Positions 15,307 through 23,319 of a stretch of 35,069 nucleotides of DNA are shown in pieces. Under the pieces are notes generated by a model. That model did no database searches, had not been told where the DNA came from, and saw nothing but the letters and a program-made list of their open reading frames with translations. The position numbers and the translations under genes are program-made. The first letter of the stretch is position 1. Every line of letters starts with the position of its first letter. This stretch comes from Aquihabitans sp. (GTDB taxonomy: Bacteria > Actinomycetota > Acidimicrobiia > Acidimicrobiales > Iamiaceae): contig JANXNS010000233.1 in assembly GCA_025353965.1 (NCBI GenBank), positions 1 to 35,069 on the forward strand, in the 5' to 3' direction.

Positions 15307-16836
15307 GTGACCGCGGCCAACGTGCTCTACATCACGGTCGATCAGTGGCGGGGCGACTGTCTCTCCGTCGCGGGTCACGCCGTGGTGCAAACCCCCAACC
15401 TGGACCGGCTCGCCCGTGGCGGTGTCCGCTTTGCCAACCATTGGAGCGTTACCGCGCCGTGCGGGCCAAGCCGAGCTTCGCTGCACACGGGGCTCTACCC
15501 GATGAGCCACCGCTCGGTCGGCAATGGCACCCCGCTCGATGATCGCTTCAGCAACATTGCCCGGGAAGCGCGCGCCGCCGGGTATGACCCCGTGCTGTTT
15601 GGCTACACCGACACCAGCGTGGACCCCCGTACCGTGACCGATGCCGAAGACCCCCGCCTTCGCGACTACGAGGGCCTACTGCCTGGGTTCACGCCAAAGG
15701 TGCTGCTCACCGGCCGGAACCAGGCTCCGTGGACCCAGTGGTTGGCTGCGCAAGGCGTGGAGCTTCCGGCCAAGCCATCAGACCTCTATCGGCCGATCGA
15801 TGGCTACCCCGGTGCCGATGAGCACGGGCCAAGTTGGGCGCCAACTCGCTTTCGAGCAGAGCATTCTGAGACGGCCTTTCTCACGGGCGAAGTGATGGCG
15901 TGGCTGGATCAACAGGATCAAGAGCCCTGGTTTGCCCACGTTTCCTACATCCGACCCCACCCGCCGTACCGGGCACCGGAGGGATATCACGACCTCTACG
16001 ACCCGGCCGACGGTGATGCGTTCCGGCGGGCCAGTGACCGCGATGCCGAAACGGCCGTGCATGCCTTACACGCTGGCATGGTGCGCCTGGTCGGTAGCCC
16101 CGACAGCGAGGCCGATGCCCGCCAACTCCGAGCTACGTACTGGGGCAACATGGCCGAGGTCGATCACCAACTCGGCGTGCTGCTGGACCACCTTGAAACA
16201 TCCGGCCATGGTGCGGACACGCTCATCGTGCTCACGTCCGATCACGGCGACCAGATGGGCGACCACTGGCTGGTGGAGAAGCTCGGTTGGTGGGATGAGA
16301 GCTATCACGTACCCCTGATCGTGGTCGATCCTCGCCCGGAAGCGGAGGCCACCCGGAACACGGTGGTGGAGTCGTTCACGGAGTCGGTCGACATCATGCC
16401 CACCCTGTGCGAATGGCTGGGCATCCCCATTCCAGTGGCCGTGGATGGTCGCGCCCTCCAGCCGTTCCTGCACGGCGCCGACGTGCCGCTCGATTGGCGC
16501 ACCGAGGCCCACTGGCAATGGGATTTTCGTGACCCGGTGAACCATGCGATCGAAGATGTCCTCGGCCTCACCATGGAGCAGTGCTGTCTGGACGTCGTAC
16601 GCACCGCAACCCACAAGTTCGTCAACTTCGGGGACGGAAGCCGACTGTTCTTCGACCTCAGCGAGGACCCCGATCAGCTCACCGACCGCTCCACCGACCC
16701 CGCGGCCGCGCCCGACATGATCGATGCCATGGGCCGCCTTCTCACCTGGCGCCAACGCCACGACGACCGGACCCTCACCGGTACCCGGATCACCTACAAA
16801 CGAGGCTTGGTAACCCGCCAAGACCCCCGCCGCTAA
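15307..16836 (+). CDS. Type I sulfatase / phosphonate monoester hydrolase family protein
   Basis: A 509-residue alkaline-phosphatase-superfamily hydrolase of sulfate or phosphonate esters. It begins with NVLYITVDQWRGD, whose Asp12 is a metal ligand. The CxPSR motif is intact (Cys52 in CGPSRASLHTG), so Cys52 should be oxidised to formylglycine by a separate enzyme, not encoded here. The second metal site appears in TSDHGDQMGDHWLVEK (about residue 309). The DHW-K-GWWDESYHVPLIV context is closer to phosphonate monoester hydrolases than to steroid sulfatases. There is no signal peptide, so it is probably cytoplasmic. The GTG start is supported by GGGGAGGGG just upstream. Confidence 0.88.
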   Translation: MTAANVLYITVDQWRGDCLSVAGHAVVQTPNLDRLARGGVRFANHWSVTAPCGPSRASLHTGLYPMSHRSVGNGTPLDDRFSNIAREARAAGYDPVLFGYTDTSVDPRTVTDAEDPRLRDYEGLLPGFTPKVLLTGRNQAPWTQWLAAQGVELPAKPSDLYRPIDGYPGADEHGPSWAPTRFRAEHSETAFLTGEVMAWLDQQDQEPWFAHVSYIRPHPPYRAPEGYHDLYDPADGDAFRRASDRDAETAVHALHAGMVRLVGSPDSEADARQLRATYWGNMAEVDHQLGVLLDHLETSGHGADTLIVLTSDHGDQMGDHWLVEKLGWWDESYHVPLIVVDPRPEAEATRNTVVESFTESVDIMPTLCEWLGIPIPVAVDGRALQPFLHGADVPLDWRTEAHWQWDFRDPVNHAIEDVLGLTMEQCCLDVVRTATHKFVNFGDGSRLFFDLSEDPDQLTDRSTDPAAAPDMIDAMGRLLTWRQRHDDRTLTGTRITYKRGLVTRQDPRR

Positions 16837-16840
16837 GTAT

Positions 16841-16854
16841 GGGCCAGATGGCCC
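16841..16854 (+). terminator. Short hairpin after the sulfatase gene
   Basis: GGGCC/GGCCC with an AGAT loop, followed by GTTT. It begins 4 nt after the stop codon. The stem is only 5 bp, so this is a modest candidate. Confidence 0.4.
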
Positions 16855-16878
16855 GTTTCCCGCAGGGCCAGAAACCCG

Positions 16879-16884
16879 TACGGT
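16879..16884 (+). promoter_or_regulatory. Candidate -10 for the zinc-ribbon gene
   Basis: TACGGT, 9 nt before the ATG at 16894. The gap also contains AAGGAG, so this start may use either a very short leader or a Shine-Dalgarno sequence. Confidence 0.35.
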
Positions 16885-16893
16885 CAAGGAGTC

Positions 16894-17175
16894 ATGTTTC
16901 GTCGTCCCCGCTTCTGGCAAAACTCGCACTGGCGGAGGGTGCTCTCGCCGGACAGCAACCTGGCTGAGGCGGAGGGGTTGGCGGCCGGAACGGGTCTCCT
17001 CACCGGTGAGATCGCGCGGGGCGCGGAGATGGCCAAGTTGCCCTGCCCCGAATGCAACGGTGTGGGCGACGTCGTGGTCATTGACCTCGTCGCCCTCATA
17101 GTGAGCCGGCGCTGCCAAGTGTGCGGGCATCGGTGGAATACGGACGCACTGGCCCGTAGTACTTCGCGTCGCTGA
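16894..17175 (+). CDS. Small zinc-ribbon protein of unknown function
   Basis: A 93-residue basic protein. Two Cys pairs 20 residues apart (Cys51-PE-Cys54 and Cys74-QV-Cys77, the latter followed by GHRW) form a typical zinc ribbon. The N-terminus is rich in Arg and Trp, and the middle is a short helix. Such proteins may bind nucleic acid or a protein partner. The cysteine layout is seen directly; any role is unknown. It lies between the sulfatase and the convergent EamA transporter gene, 26 bp from the latter's stop. Confidence 0.75.
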   Translation: MFRRPRFWQNSHWRRVLSPDSNLAEAEGLAAGTGLLTGEIARGAEMAKLPCPECNGVGDVVVIDLVALIVSRRCQVCGHRWNTDALARSTSRR

Positions 17176-17201
17176 CCTTTCGGTCTCAGGCGGATAAAAT
17201 C

Positions 17202-18095
17202 TCAGCTGGCCGCCATGGCCACGACGCCTGCGGTCGCCAGGGCTAGGCCCGCCAGCTGCGCCCGGTGAAGCCGTTCGCCGAGCACGACTCGGGCCAGCAG
17301 CACGGTCGACGCTGGATACAGCGACGACAGCACGGCCACGATGGACAGCAGACCGCGATGAGCGGCGGCTAGGTAAATGCCGTTGGCGGTGATGTCGAAC
17401 ACGCAGCAGATGGCCACCATGCGCCAGGAGGCGGGCGAGATGGCCGGGCGGTAGTCGACCCTGCGGTGTCGGCTCCAAGCCAGCAACGCCGTTACGGCGA
17501 TTGTTACCGCAACGATTCGGGCTACCAGTAATGGCCAAAGGCCGGCGTGGTCGGTGGTTTGGGCCAGGAGCACGAATATGGTGCCGAACCCAAGCCCGGA
17601 CACAACGGCAGTGGGGATGACGCCAGCAGCGGGGTGCGTGCTGGGGTCGCGGACCGGAGCGGTCTCGTCCTGGGGCTCGGGTGCCCCCGCGATCAGGCCC
17701 ACCGCCACCAGCGCAACGGCCACACCGGCGATGGCCACGACCGGCGGGCGCTCGCCGTGGAGCAGCCCCCACGTAAACGGCACTATCGCCGCAACCACTG
17801 CCGTTACCGGCGCCATCACGCTCATGCGGCCCATGGCCAGCCCCCGGTAGAGGAGCCCTAGCGAAAGTGGTGCGATCAGCCCGGTGGCCACACCAATGAG
17901 CAGATCGGCATGCGCCGGCGACGGCAGGCCCCCAGCGATGGCCCAACCCGCGGTGATCACGGTCAGGCACGCGGCGCTCACCGCGAATGACCCGATGACA
18001 ACGGCCGACGCGCGGGACTCTTTGGCGGCGAGGCCGCCGAAAAAGTCGCCACTCCCGTAGAAGAGGGCAACGAGGAGTCCGAGAACGACGGCCAT
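17202..18095 (-). CDS. EamA/DMT-superfamily transporter
   Basis: A 297-residue membrane protein with about ten hydrophobic segments arranged as two EamA repeats (first beginning FYGSGDFFGGLAAKES, second near AAGVIPTAVVSGLGFG). A hydrophilic linker (PEPQDETAPVRDPSTHPA) divides the halves. Members of the drug/metabolite transporter superfamily usually export amino acids, nucleosides or similar metabolites; the substrate is not readable. The MAVVLGLL start was chosen because the upstream extension is non-membrane, basic and overlaps the divergent promoter region. It is divergent from the oxygenase gene at 18184; the two candidate -10 elements are 60 bp apart. Confidence 0.87.
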   Translation of the reverse strand: MAVVLGLLVALFYGSGDFFGGLAAKESRASAVVIGSFAVSAACLTVITAGWAIAGGLPSPAHADLLIGVATGLIAPLSLGLLYRGLAMGRMSVMAPVTAVVAAIVPFTWGLLHGERPPVVAIAGVAVALVAVGLIAGAPEPQDETAPVRDPSTHPAAGVIPTAVVSGLGFGTIFVLLAQTTDHAGLWPLLVARIVAVTIAVTALLAWSRHRRVDYRPAISPASWRMVAICCVFDITANGIYLAAAHRGLLSIVAVLSSLYPASTVLLARVVLGERLHRAQLAGLALATAGVVAMAAS

Positions 18096-18104
18096 GGGCC
18101 GGTG

Positions 18105-18110
18105 ACGGTA
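18105..18110 (-). promoter_or_regulatory. Candidate -10 for the EamA gene
   Basis: TACCGT on the minus strand, 9 nt before the ATG ending at 18095. Confidence 0.4.
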
Positions 18111-18170
18111 TCGCCGGGTGGACCAGCCGGTCCAACAGGTTGACCTCTTCTTGGTCGCCTGGACGGCCGC

Positions 18171-18176
18171 TACCGT
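18171..18176 (+). promoter_or_regulatory. Candidate -10 for a leaderless oxygenase transcript
   Basis: TACCGT, 7 nt before the ATG at 18184; no Shine-Dalgarno sequence in the gap. Confidence 0.55.
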
Positions 18177-18183
18177 TGGGCTC

Positions 18184-19155
18184 ATGGCCGACGAGATACT
18201 CGAAGTGGACCTTCTTGCCTTCGAAACGGGCGATGCCGCCGCTCACCGTGCCGTGGTCGACGGGCTCATTCAGTCGCTTCGCAATGGCTTCGTTTACGTC
18301 AGCCACGATGTGAGCGCAGACCTGATCGACACGGCCTACGGCATGCTCGAGCAGTTCTTCACCCTCCCCGCCGAGACCAAGACCAAGTTCGTCGCCCCCG
18401 GCACCCATGGCCAGACGGGTTACACCGGGCTGCTGGTGGAGACGGCCGCCTCCGCCGAGGTGGCCGACTGGAAGGAGATGCTCAACTGGGCCAATGACGT
18501 GCCGGACGGGCATCCGTTGCGTACCCGCTACCCGCACCGCTATCACAGCCAGGTCCTGCCCGAGGCGGCCGTGCCCGGGATTTCTGAGGTGCTCAACCGC
18601 TTCAACGACGCCATCTTCGACCTTCAGCGCCGCATTCTGCGGATCATCGCCACCGGGATCGGCGCCCACGAGTCGTACTTTGAGAAAATGCTGGTCGATG
18701 GGTCCACGCTCAGCCGGGCGATCCACTATCCGGCCATGGCGTCGGCCCCCGATGCCCCCCATGTGTGGGCGGGCGAACATGCCGACATCAACCTGATCAC
18801 CGCACTTCCGAGGGCAACCGCGCCAGGCCTTCAGGTGAAACTCAAAGAGGAGGGCACCTGGATAGATGCCGTGGCTGAAGGCAGGCAGGCAATCATCAAC
18901 ACCGGCCTGATGCTGGAGGTGATCACCAACGGCACCATCGCCCCGGGGATCCATCGGGTGGTGGCCGCCCCGAACCAGCCGGGGGATCGGTACTCGGTGG
19001 TCCAGTTCTGTCACCCCACGCCGTGGATGATCCTCGCCCCAGCGGTTTCGTGCGTCACCCCCGAAACGCCTCAGCGCTTTGCCCCGATCGCGGCAGCCGA
19101 CGCGTTGGATCTGGTGCTCTACGAGATCAACCTGATCGAAGAATCCCGCACTTGA
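18184..19155 (+). CDS. Iron(II)/2-oxoglutarate-dependent oxygenase (isopenicillin-N-synthase-like)
   Basis: A 323-residue cytoplasmic oxygenase. The N-terminal DIOX_N region (VDLLAFETGD ... GFVYVSHDV ... LEQFFTLPAETKTKF) leads to the double-stranded beta-helix. The iron ligands are His199 and Asp201 (EHADIN) plus His257 (PGIHRVV). Arg269 and Ser271 (RYSVVQF) form the RxS motif that binds 2-oxoglutarate or a substrate carboxylate. The family includes hydroxylases, desaturases and ring-forming enzymes, so the reaction is open. The divergent transporter might move its substrate or product, but that is only a neighbourhood guess. Confidence 0.9.
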   Translation: MADEILEVDLLAFETGDAAAHRAVVDGLIQSLRNGFVYVSHDVSADLIDTAYGMLEQFFTLPAETKTKFVAPGTHGQTGYTGLLVETAASAEVADWKEMLNWANDVPDGHPLRTRYPHRYHSQVLPEAAVPGISEVLNRFNDAIFDLQRRILRIIATGIGAHESYFEKMLVDGSTLSRAIHYPAMASAPDAPHVWAGEHADINLITALPRATAPGLQVKLKEEGTWIDAVAEGRQAIINTGLMLEVITNGTIAPGIHRVVAAPNQPGDRYSVVQFCHPTPWMILAPAVSCVTPETPQRFAPIAAADALDLVLYEINLIEESRT

Positions 19156-19160
19156 GCGGG
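19145..19160 (+). terminator. Short hairpin overlapping the oxygenase stop codon
   Basis: CCCGC (19145-19149) pairs with GCGGG (19156-19160); the loop contains the TGA stop. It lies between convergent genes. The stem is only 5 bp and there is no T-tract. Confidence 0.4.
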
Positions 19161-19168
19161 CGTAATGG

Positions 19169-19882
19169 TCAGGGGGTGGGACCGTCGACGCTGGCCATGT
19201 CCGCTTCGAGCCCGGCTAGGCAGGCCGAGATCATCGCAGTGCGGGCATTGGTCTTGGTGCGCGCATAGGCACCGGTGCGGAACTCGGCCAAGCGCCGGGC
19301 CTCGGTCATGGCCTCATCAAGCAGTGACTCGGGCGGCACCACCCGGTCGAGGTAACCGACTTCGGCCGCACCGGCCGGGTCGTACACCGTTGCATGCAGG
19401 GTGGACGGCACGAACGAGGTCTTGGTGAGGCGCTCACGGGCGAACTCAATGGCAAATACAGGCAACGGCATACCGATGGCCACCTCGGTGAGCCCGATCT
19501 TGGCGGGCACGTCGGCCCCAATGCTCACATCGCAGGCCATAAGGGTGATGGCGCCACCGGCCAGCGCATGGCCGGTGCAGGCGGCCACGGTGGGGACCCC
19601 TAGGCCGTACAGCCGCAGCCACCACTTGGCGCCGCGCACGACCAAGGCCCGCATGGCTTCTACGCCTGCGGTCATCTCCTTGAGGTTGAACCCGGCGGAA
19701 AACTTGCCATCTCGGCCCACCAGAACCAGCGCACGGGCGCCATCTGCCTCCACCCGGTCGAGCAGACCCTCCAGGGTCTCGAGCACGTCGTTTCCAAAGG
19801 CATTGGCCTTGCCATCATCCATGGTGATCACGGCAATGCCGTCATCGAGTTCATAGGTGGGCAGGGTCGAAGCTTCGGTCAT
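19169..19882 (-). CDS. Enoyl-CoA hydratase/isomerase family protein
   Basis: A 237-residue crotonase-fold enzyme acting on acyl-CoA thioesters. The two oxyanion-hole segments are FSAGFN (61-66) and GHALAGG (104-110). Of the two catalytic acids of rat enoyl-CoA hydratase, the first position reads Thr (AITLMACD), while Glu133 in LTEVAIGM matches the second. A single acid is compatible with an isomerase or another crotonase reaction rather than classical hydration. It follows the site-2 protease gene by 22 nt in the same direction, and the -10 in that gap could let it be transcribed separately. Confidence 0.87.
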   Translation of the reverse strand: MTEASTLPTYELDDGIAVITMDDGKANAFGNDVLETLEGLLDRVEADGARALVLVGRDGKFSAGFNLKEMTAGVEAMRALVVRGAKWWLRLYGLGVPTVAACTGHALAGGAITLMACDVSIGADVPAKIGLTEVAIGMPLPVFAIEFARERLTKTSFVPSTLHATVYDPAGAAEVGYLDRVVPPESLLDEAMTEARRLAEFRTGAYARTKTNARTAMISACLAGLEADMASVDGPTP

Positions 19883-19888
19883 CGCCGA

Positions 19889-19894
19889 AACCTA
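19889..19894 (-). promoter_or_regulatory. Candidate -10 for a leaderless crotonase transcript
   Basis: TAGGTT on the minus strand, 6 nt before the ATG ending at 19882. It sits in the 22-nt gap after the protease gene. Confidence 0.5.
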
Positions 19895-19904
19895 GTGCTG
19901 GTCG

Positions 19905-21053
19905 TTAGGCCCGGGCCGCAGCGAGGTGGGCTTTGCGGAGTTCCAGCGTGCGGAACAGCGCTGAGGCGTCGACCGTCCCAACGATGGTGCCGTCCTGATC
20001 GACGACCAGGCCGTCGCGCACGTCGCCCCCGTCGATCTTTTGCACGGCGGGCAAGAGCGGGTCGTCCGATCGAACCACGGTGATGCGCGTCAACGGGTAG
20101 GCCAGATCGGCCACCCTCAGGCTGTCCCATTGGTGGTCCGGGACGGCTCGGATGGCGGCTGCAGTGAGTAGGCCCACCACCGTTCCCTGCTCGGACAGGA
20201 CAGGGTAGGACTGATGCGTCGTTCCCGGCGGGAGCGAGCGCAAAAAGTTGCCCACTGTGCCCACCGCAGTGGCCGTTGGTGGGGCCGGTGACATGGCATC
20301 TCGAACGGTGCTGCCATCGAGCAATTCGTAGAGCGGGACGGACCGGATGCTGCGCAAGGCGGCGAACAACACGAAGGCCCCAACCAACAGCAACGAGTAG
20401 CCGTTCACCGTGTTCGTTCCGTTACCCCGAATGACCTTGAGGCCAAGGAACACGAGGGCAGCGCCGCCAACCAGGCCCGATCGCGCTGCCCACTTCATGC
20501 CGGTTGCCTGGCTGCCGGTCCGGCTCCAGATGAGCGACGACAACACCGTGCCGCCATCGAGCGGTGCGGCCGGCAGCAGGTTGAATACGGCTAGGACAAC
20601 GTTGAGGTAGCCCAGGATGTAGAAGAGCACGCCGATCAGGCCGGGGATCCCACCGCTTGGCAGCGCGTAGGAACTGGCCAGGAAGGCCACCCCGCAGGCG
20701 GCGCTGGCGATCGGGCCAATGACGGCAATGCGGAACTCTGACCGGGCAGTGGTGGGTGCCGATTCAAGTTTGGCCACGCCCCCCAGAAGCCACAGGCTGA
20801 TACCCCGCACGCCAATACCTTCATCCCGGGCCACCAAGGCGTGGCCCATCTCGTGGACGAGCAGGGAGACGAAGAACAGCAAGGCTCCCGCCACACCCGT
20901 GACCCAATAGGCCGTGGTGGACAGACCTGGCGCGCCGATGGGGAACTGATTCGTGGCCAGGAAATGGGTGTAGAAGCCCGCCACCAACACCACGGTGAGG
21001 TCCATATCGACCTTGATGCCGGCGATCCGGCCGAGGGGGATGTCCTTGCCCAT
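19905..21053 (-). CDS. Site-2 protease family metalloprotease with CBS domains
   Basis: A 382-residue intramembrane zinc protease of the M50 family (Rip3-like). Zinc ligands are His67 and His71 with Glu68 in VHEMGH, plus Asp166 in NLLPAAPLDGG. About six membrane segments span residues 15-230. The cytoplasmic C-terminal third (about 240-375) contains a pair of CBS-like repeats (VRDAMSPAPPT ... VGLLTAAAIRAV; VVDQDGTIVGTVDASAL), which often sense nucleotides. Family members cut transmembrane anti-sigma factors or other membrane proteins to relay envelope stress. No substrate is adjacent. Confidence 0.92.
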   Translation of the reverse strand: MGKDIPLGRIAGIKVDMDLTVVLVAGFYTHFLATNQFPIGAPGLSTTAYWVTGVAGALLFFVSLLVHEMGHALVARDEGIGVRGISLWLLGGVAKLESAPTTARSEFRIAVIGPIASAACGVAFLASSYALPSGGIPGLIGVLFYILGYLNVVLAVFNLLPAAPLDGGTVLSSLIWSRTGSQATGMKWAARSGLVGGAALVFLGLKVIRGNGTNTVNGYSLLLVGAFVLFAALRSIRSVPLYELLDGSTVRDAMSPAPPTATAVGTVGNFLRSLPPGTTHQSYPVLSEQGTVVGLLTAAAIRAVPDHQWDSLRVADLAYPLTRITVVRSDDPLLPAVQKIDGGDVRDGLVVDQDGTIVGTVDASALFRTLELRKAHLAAARA

Positions 21054-21059
21054 TCGGCC

Positions 21060-21065
21060 ACGTTA
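21060..21065 (-). promoter_or_regulatory. Candidate -10 for a leaderless site-2 protease transcript
   Basis: TAACGT on the minus strand, 6 nt before the ATG ending at 21053. Confidence 0.55.
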
Positions 21066-21110
21066 CCGGTGACCCTGGCCACCGGGCTCTCCTATCCGCG
21101 AACGGGTCGA

Positions 21111-21116
21111 TAGCTT
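21111..21116 (+). promoter_or_regulatory. Candidate -10 for a leaderless LLM oxidoreductase transcript
   Basis: TAGCTT, 7 nt before the ATG at 21124. It is divergent from the protease -10 at 21060-21065, both within a 70-bp gap. Confidence 0.55.
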
Positions 21117-21123
21117 CACCGCT

Positions 21124-22029
21124 ATGGACATCGGGAAGTACGGCATTTGGACCTTCAATCTGGACCTCGTGCCATCGGCACAGTCGGTGGAGCACGTTTG
21201 CGAACTCGACGAGTTGGGGTTCGGGGCCGTCTGGGTCCCCGAGGCGTTCGGTCGCGAGGCGTTTACGGGTGCGGCCCTGTTGCTGCGAGGCGGCACCGAC
21301 ATCGTGGTGGCCACCGGTATTGCATCAATCTGGGGTCGAGACGCGATGGCCGCCGGCGCCGCCCATCGCACCCTGGCCGAGGCATACCCGGACCGCTTCC
21401 TGCTCGGTCTCGGGGTAAGCCATCAACCCATGGTGGAGGGAGTGCGCGGCCACGATTACTCGAAGCCGTTCTCGGCCATGTCGAGCTACCTCGATGGCAT
21501 GGACACGGCCCCGTTCCTGGCCGCGCCGGCATCCACCGAACTCCAGCGCGTGCTGGCTGCCCTTGGGCCCAAAATGTTGGGTTTGGCCCGAGATCGCGCC
21601 GCCGGAGCCCACCCCTATTTCGTGCCGCCGGAACACACCGTTCGGGCCCGAGCGACGCTCGGGCAAGGCCCGCTCCTAGCCGTGGAGCAAGCCGTGGTGT
21701 TCGAGACAGACCCGGCCCGGGCCCGCGAAGTTGCCCGCACCCACACCCGCATCTATACCGGCCTCCCCAACTACGTGAACAACCTTCGCAAACTGGACCC
21801 GACGCTCACCGAGGAAGATTTTGCCCACGGTGGGAGCGACCGATTGGTGGACCGGATTGTGGCGTGGGGAACCATGGACACGGTGCTGGCCCGGGTTCAG
21901 GCTCACCTCGATGCCGGCGCAGATCACGTCTGTATGCAAGTGATCGAAGACTCGCTGGATGTGCCGGTGGGTGCCTGGCGAGACATCTCATCGGCACTCG
22001 GGCTCACCGCCGTGGGGGTCAGCCAATGA
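21124..22029 (+). CDS. LLM-class F420-dependent oxidoreductase
   Basis: A 301-residue luciferase-like monooxygenase-fold protein. Features are the N-terminal beta strand GKYGIWTF, LDELGFGAVWVPEAFGREAF, IVVATGIASIWGRD, YPDRFLLGLGVSH and the late AHLDAGADHVCMQV. These match the actinobacterial F420-using subgroup rather than flavin luciferases. Such enzymes reduce or oxidise small organic substrates with cofactor F420; the specific reaction cannot be predicted. The stop codon overlaps the start of the 80-residue zinc-binding protein (ATGA), so the two may be co-produced. Confidence 0.88.
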   Translation: MDIGKYGIWTFNLDLVPSAQSVEHVCELDELGFGAVWVPEAFGREAFTGAALLLRGGTDIVVATGIASIWGRDAMAAGAAHRTLAEAYPDRFLLGLGVSHQPMVEGVRGHDYSKPFSAMSSYLDGMDTAPFLAAPASTELQRVLAALGPKMLGLARDRAAGAHPYFVPPEHTVRARATLGQGPLLAVEQAVVFETDPARAREVARTHTRIYTGLPNYVNNLRKLDPTLTEEDFAHGGSDRLVDRIVAWGTMDTVLARVQAHLDAGADHVCMQVIEDSLDVPVGAWRDISSALGLTAVGVSQ

Positions 22030-22268
22030 CCGACCCCGATTGGGACGAACTTGACCACGATCACGTCTATGCCGGCGACGCGGAAGACGCCGTGGACGAA
22101 GACGAGGACGGCTATGGGGAGCTTGGCGAAGGCGCCGGGGTAAACCGTGCGCCGATCTGCGGCTTCTGCGGGGTCACTGCCTTGCCGGCGGACCCAGCGA
22201 ACGTGATCGACACAGCCTTCGTCTGCGACAACGAGGACTGCGAGGCCTACCGAGACGTCGTCGGCTAG
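22026..22268 (+). CDS. Small acidic four-cysteine protein, coupled to the LLM gene
   Basis: An 80-residue protein with a strongly acidic first half (many Asp and Glu up to residue 35) and a C-terminal four-Cys unit: Cys45-GF-Cys48 and Cys67-x4-Cys72, likely binding zinc or iron. The start is fixed by the 4-bp overlap with the oxidoreductase stop. I do not recognise the family. Its translational coupling suggests a partner or redox accessory of the LLM enzyme, but this is inference. Confidence 0.72.
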   Translation: MTDPDWDELDHDHVYAGDAEDAVDEDEDGYGELGEGAGVNRAPICGFCGVTALPADPANVIDTAFVCDNEDCEAYRDVVG

Positions 22269-22346
22269 CTCGCTACCCCTGCCAGAGCGTGAGCGGGATT
22301 AGGCAAGCGGCGTGCTCGAAGTCTCGGCCCCGGCACGCGCTGAGCC

Positions 22347-23291
22347 TCAGTAGGCGGCGATGCGACTGGTGGCCGCCCGGAAGCCGGTGATGGTTTCGTT
22401 GATGATGTCGGCCACGGGGAGGACCTCACCGATGCGGCCGGCCACCTGACCGCTGAGGGCGATGGCCGCCTCCAAGTCGCCACCGAAATACAGGTCGAGC
22501 ACGTTCCCGAATGCCTCGCCCAGGTCGACCGATTCTTCGCGCTCAAGCCGTTCGCTGCGCTCGGTCCGCAGGGCCCGAAGCCCCGGCCGCCCAAACCGGT
22601 TCAGGAACACGGTGTCCGTCTCGGCCGCCTCAACGATGGCCTGCTTCCAGTTGTCGTGCACGGGGCTCTCGGCCGCGGAAACCATGCGGGTGCCCATCTG
22701 CACGCCTTCGGCCCCGAGGGCGAACGCGGCAGCCATGGTCGGCCCATCGCAGATGCCACCAGCGCCAACAATGGGCACGTCGACCACCGAACACACGAGT
22801 GGCAGCAGCACCATGGTGGCCACGTCCCGCGGGTTCTTGAAGCCACCACCTTCCCCGCCTTCGACCACCAGCCCGTCGACCCCCGCAGCCACGGCCTTCA
22901 GCGCTGCGGCCGCCGTCGGGACCACGTGGAAGACGGTGAGCCCAGCGGCCTTTAGCTGGGCCGTGTACTGCTGGGGGTTGCCCGCGGACGTCGTCACGAA
23001 CTTCACGCCCTGTTCCACCACAAAATCCACGATTGACGGGTCACGCACAAACATCTGGGCGATGTTCACGCCAAACGGCTTGTCGGTGAGGTCTGCCATG
23101 GCGCTGATCTTGCGGCGGACATTGTCGAGTTCGCCCGACGACGTCTCGATGATCCCCAACCCGCCGGCGTTCGAGACGGCGGAGGCCAGCTGCGACCGGG
23201 CGATCCACCCCATCGGCGCCTGGATGATCGGGTAGTCGATGCCAAGCATCTCCGAAACCCGAGTGCGAATAGGGGCCGGCAGCTCGCTCAT
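22347..23291 (-). CDS. Nitronate monooxygenase-like FMN protein
   Basis: A 314-residue TIM-barrel flavoprotein of the 2-nitropropane dioxygenase/NMO family. FMN-binding segments include IIQAPMGWIA near residue 22, VVEGGEGGGF (142-151), VPIVGAGGICDGPTMAAAFALGAEGVQMGTR (about residues 183-213) and the typical SAAESPVHDNWK. The catalytic His of class I nitronate monooxygenases, normally directly after the EAGG-type motif, is Phe151 here, so nitronate oxidation is doubtful. Related proteins include FabK-type enoyl reductases. The Met at 23291 was chosen because a -10 lies 8 nt upstream and the frame before it looks non-coding. Confidence 0.86.
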   Translation of the reverse strand: MSELPAPIRTRVSEMLGIDYPIIQAPMGWIARSQLASAVSNAGGLGIIETSSGELDNVRRKISAMADLTDKPFGVNIAQMFVRDPSIVDFVVEQGVKFVTTSAGNPQQYTAQLKAAGLTVFHVVPTAAAALKAVAAGVDGLVVEGGEGGGFKNPRDVATMVLLPLVCSVVDVPIVGAGGICDGPTMAAAFALGAEGVQMGTRMVSAAESPVHDNWKQAIVEAAETDTVFLNRFGRPGLRALRTERSERLEREESVDLGEAFGNVLDLYFGGDLEAAIALSGQVAGRIGEVLPVADIINETITGFRAATSRIAAY

Positions 23292-23299
23292 GGCCGGGG

Positions 23300-23305
23300 A
23301 CCTTA
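23300..23305 (-). promoter_or_regulatory. Candidate -10 for the NMO-like gene
   Basis: TAAGGT on the minus strand, 8 nt before the ATG ending at 23291. It lies just outside the large palindrome. Confidence 0.5.
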
Positions 23306-23319
23306 CGCCCCAAAAACCC

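Noticed and set aside
16066-19014. A 982-codon open frame on the minus strand
   Set aside because: It runs antisense to the sulfatase, zinc-ribbon and oxygenase genes and out of frame through the EamA gene, all of which carry clear family motifs. Long antisense frames are expected in very GC-rich DNA.
22307-22340. A bulged hairpin between the four-Cys protein and NMO genes
   Set aside because: GCG-CGTGC/GCACG-CGC pairs only with a bulge and a 17-nt loop, with no T-tract. Too weak to call a terminator.
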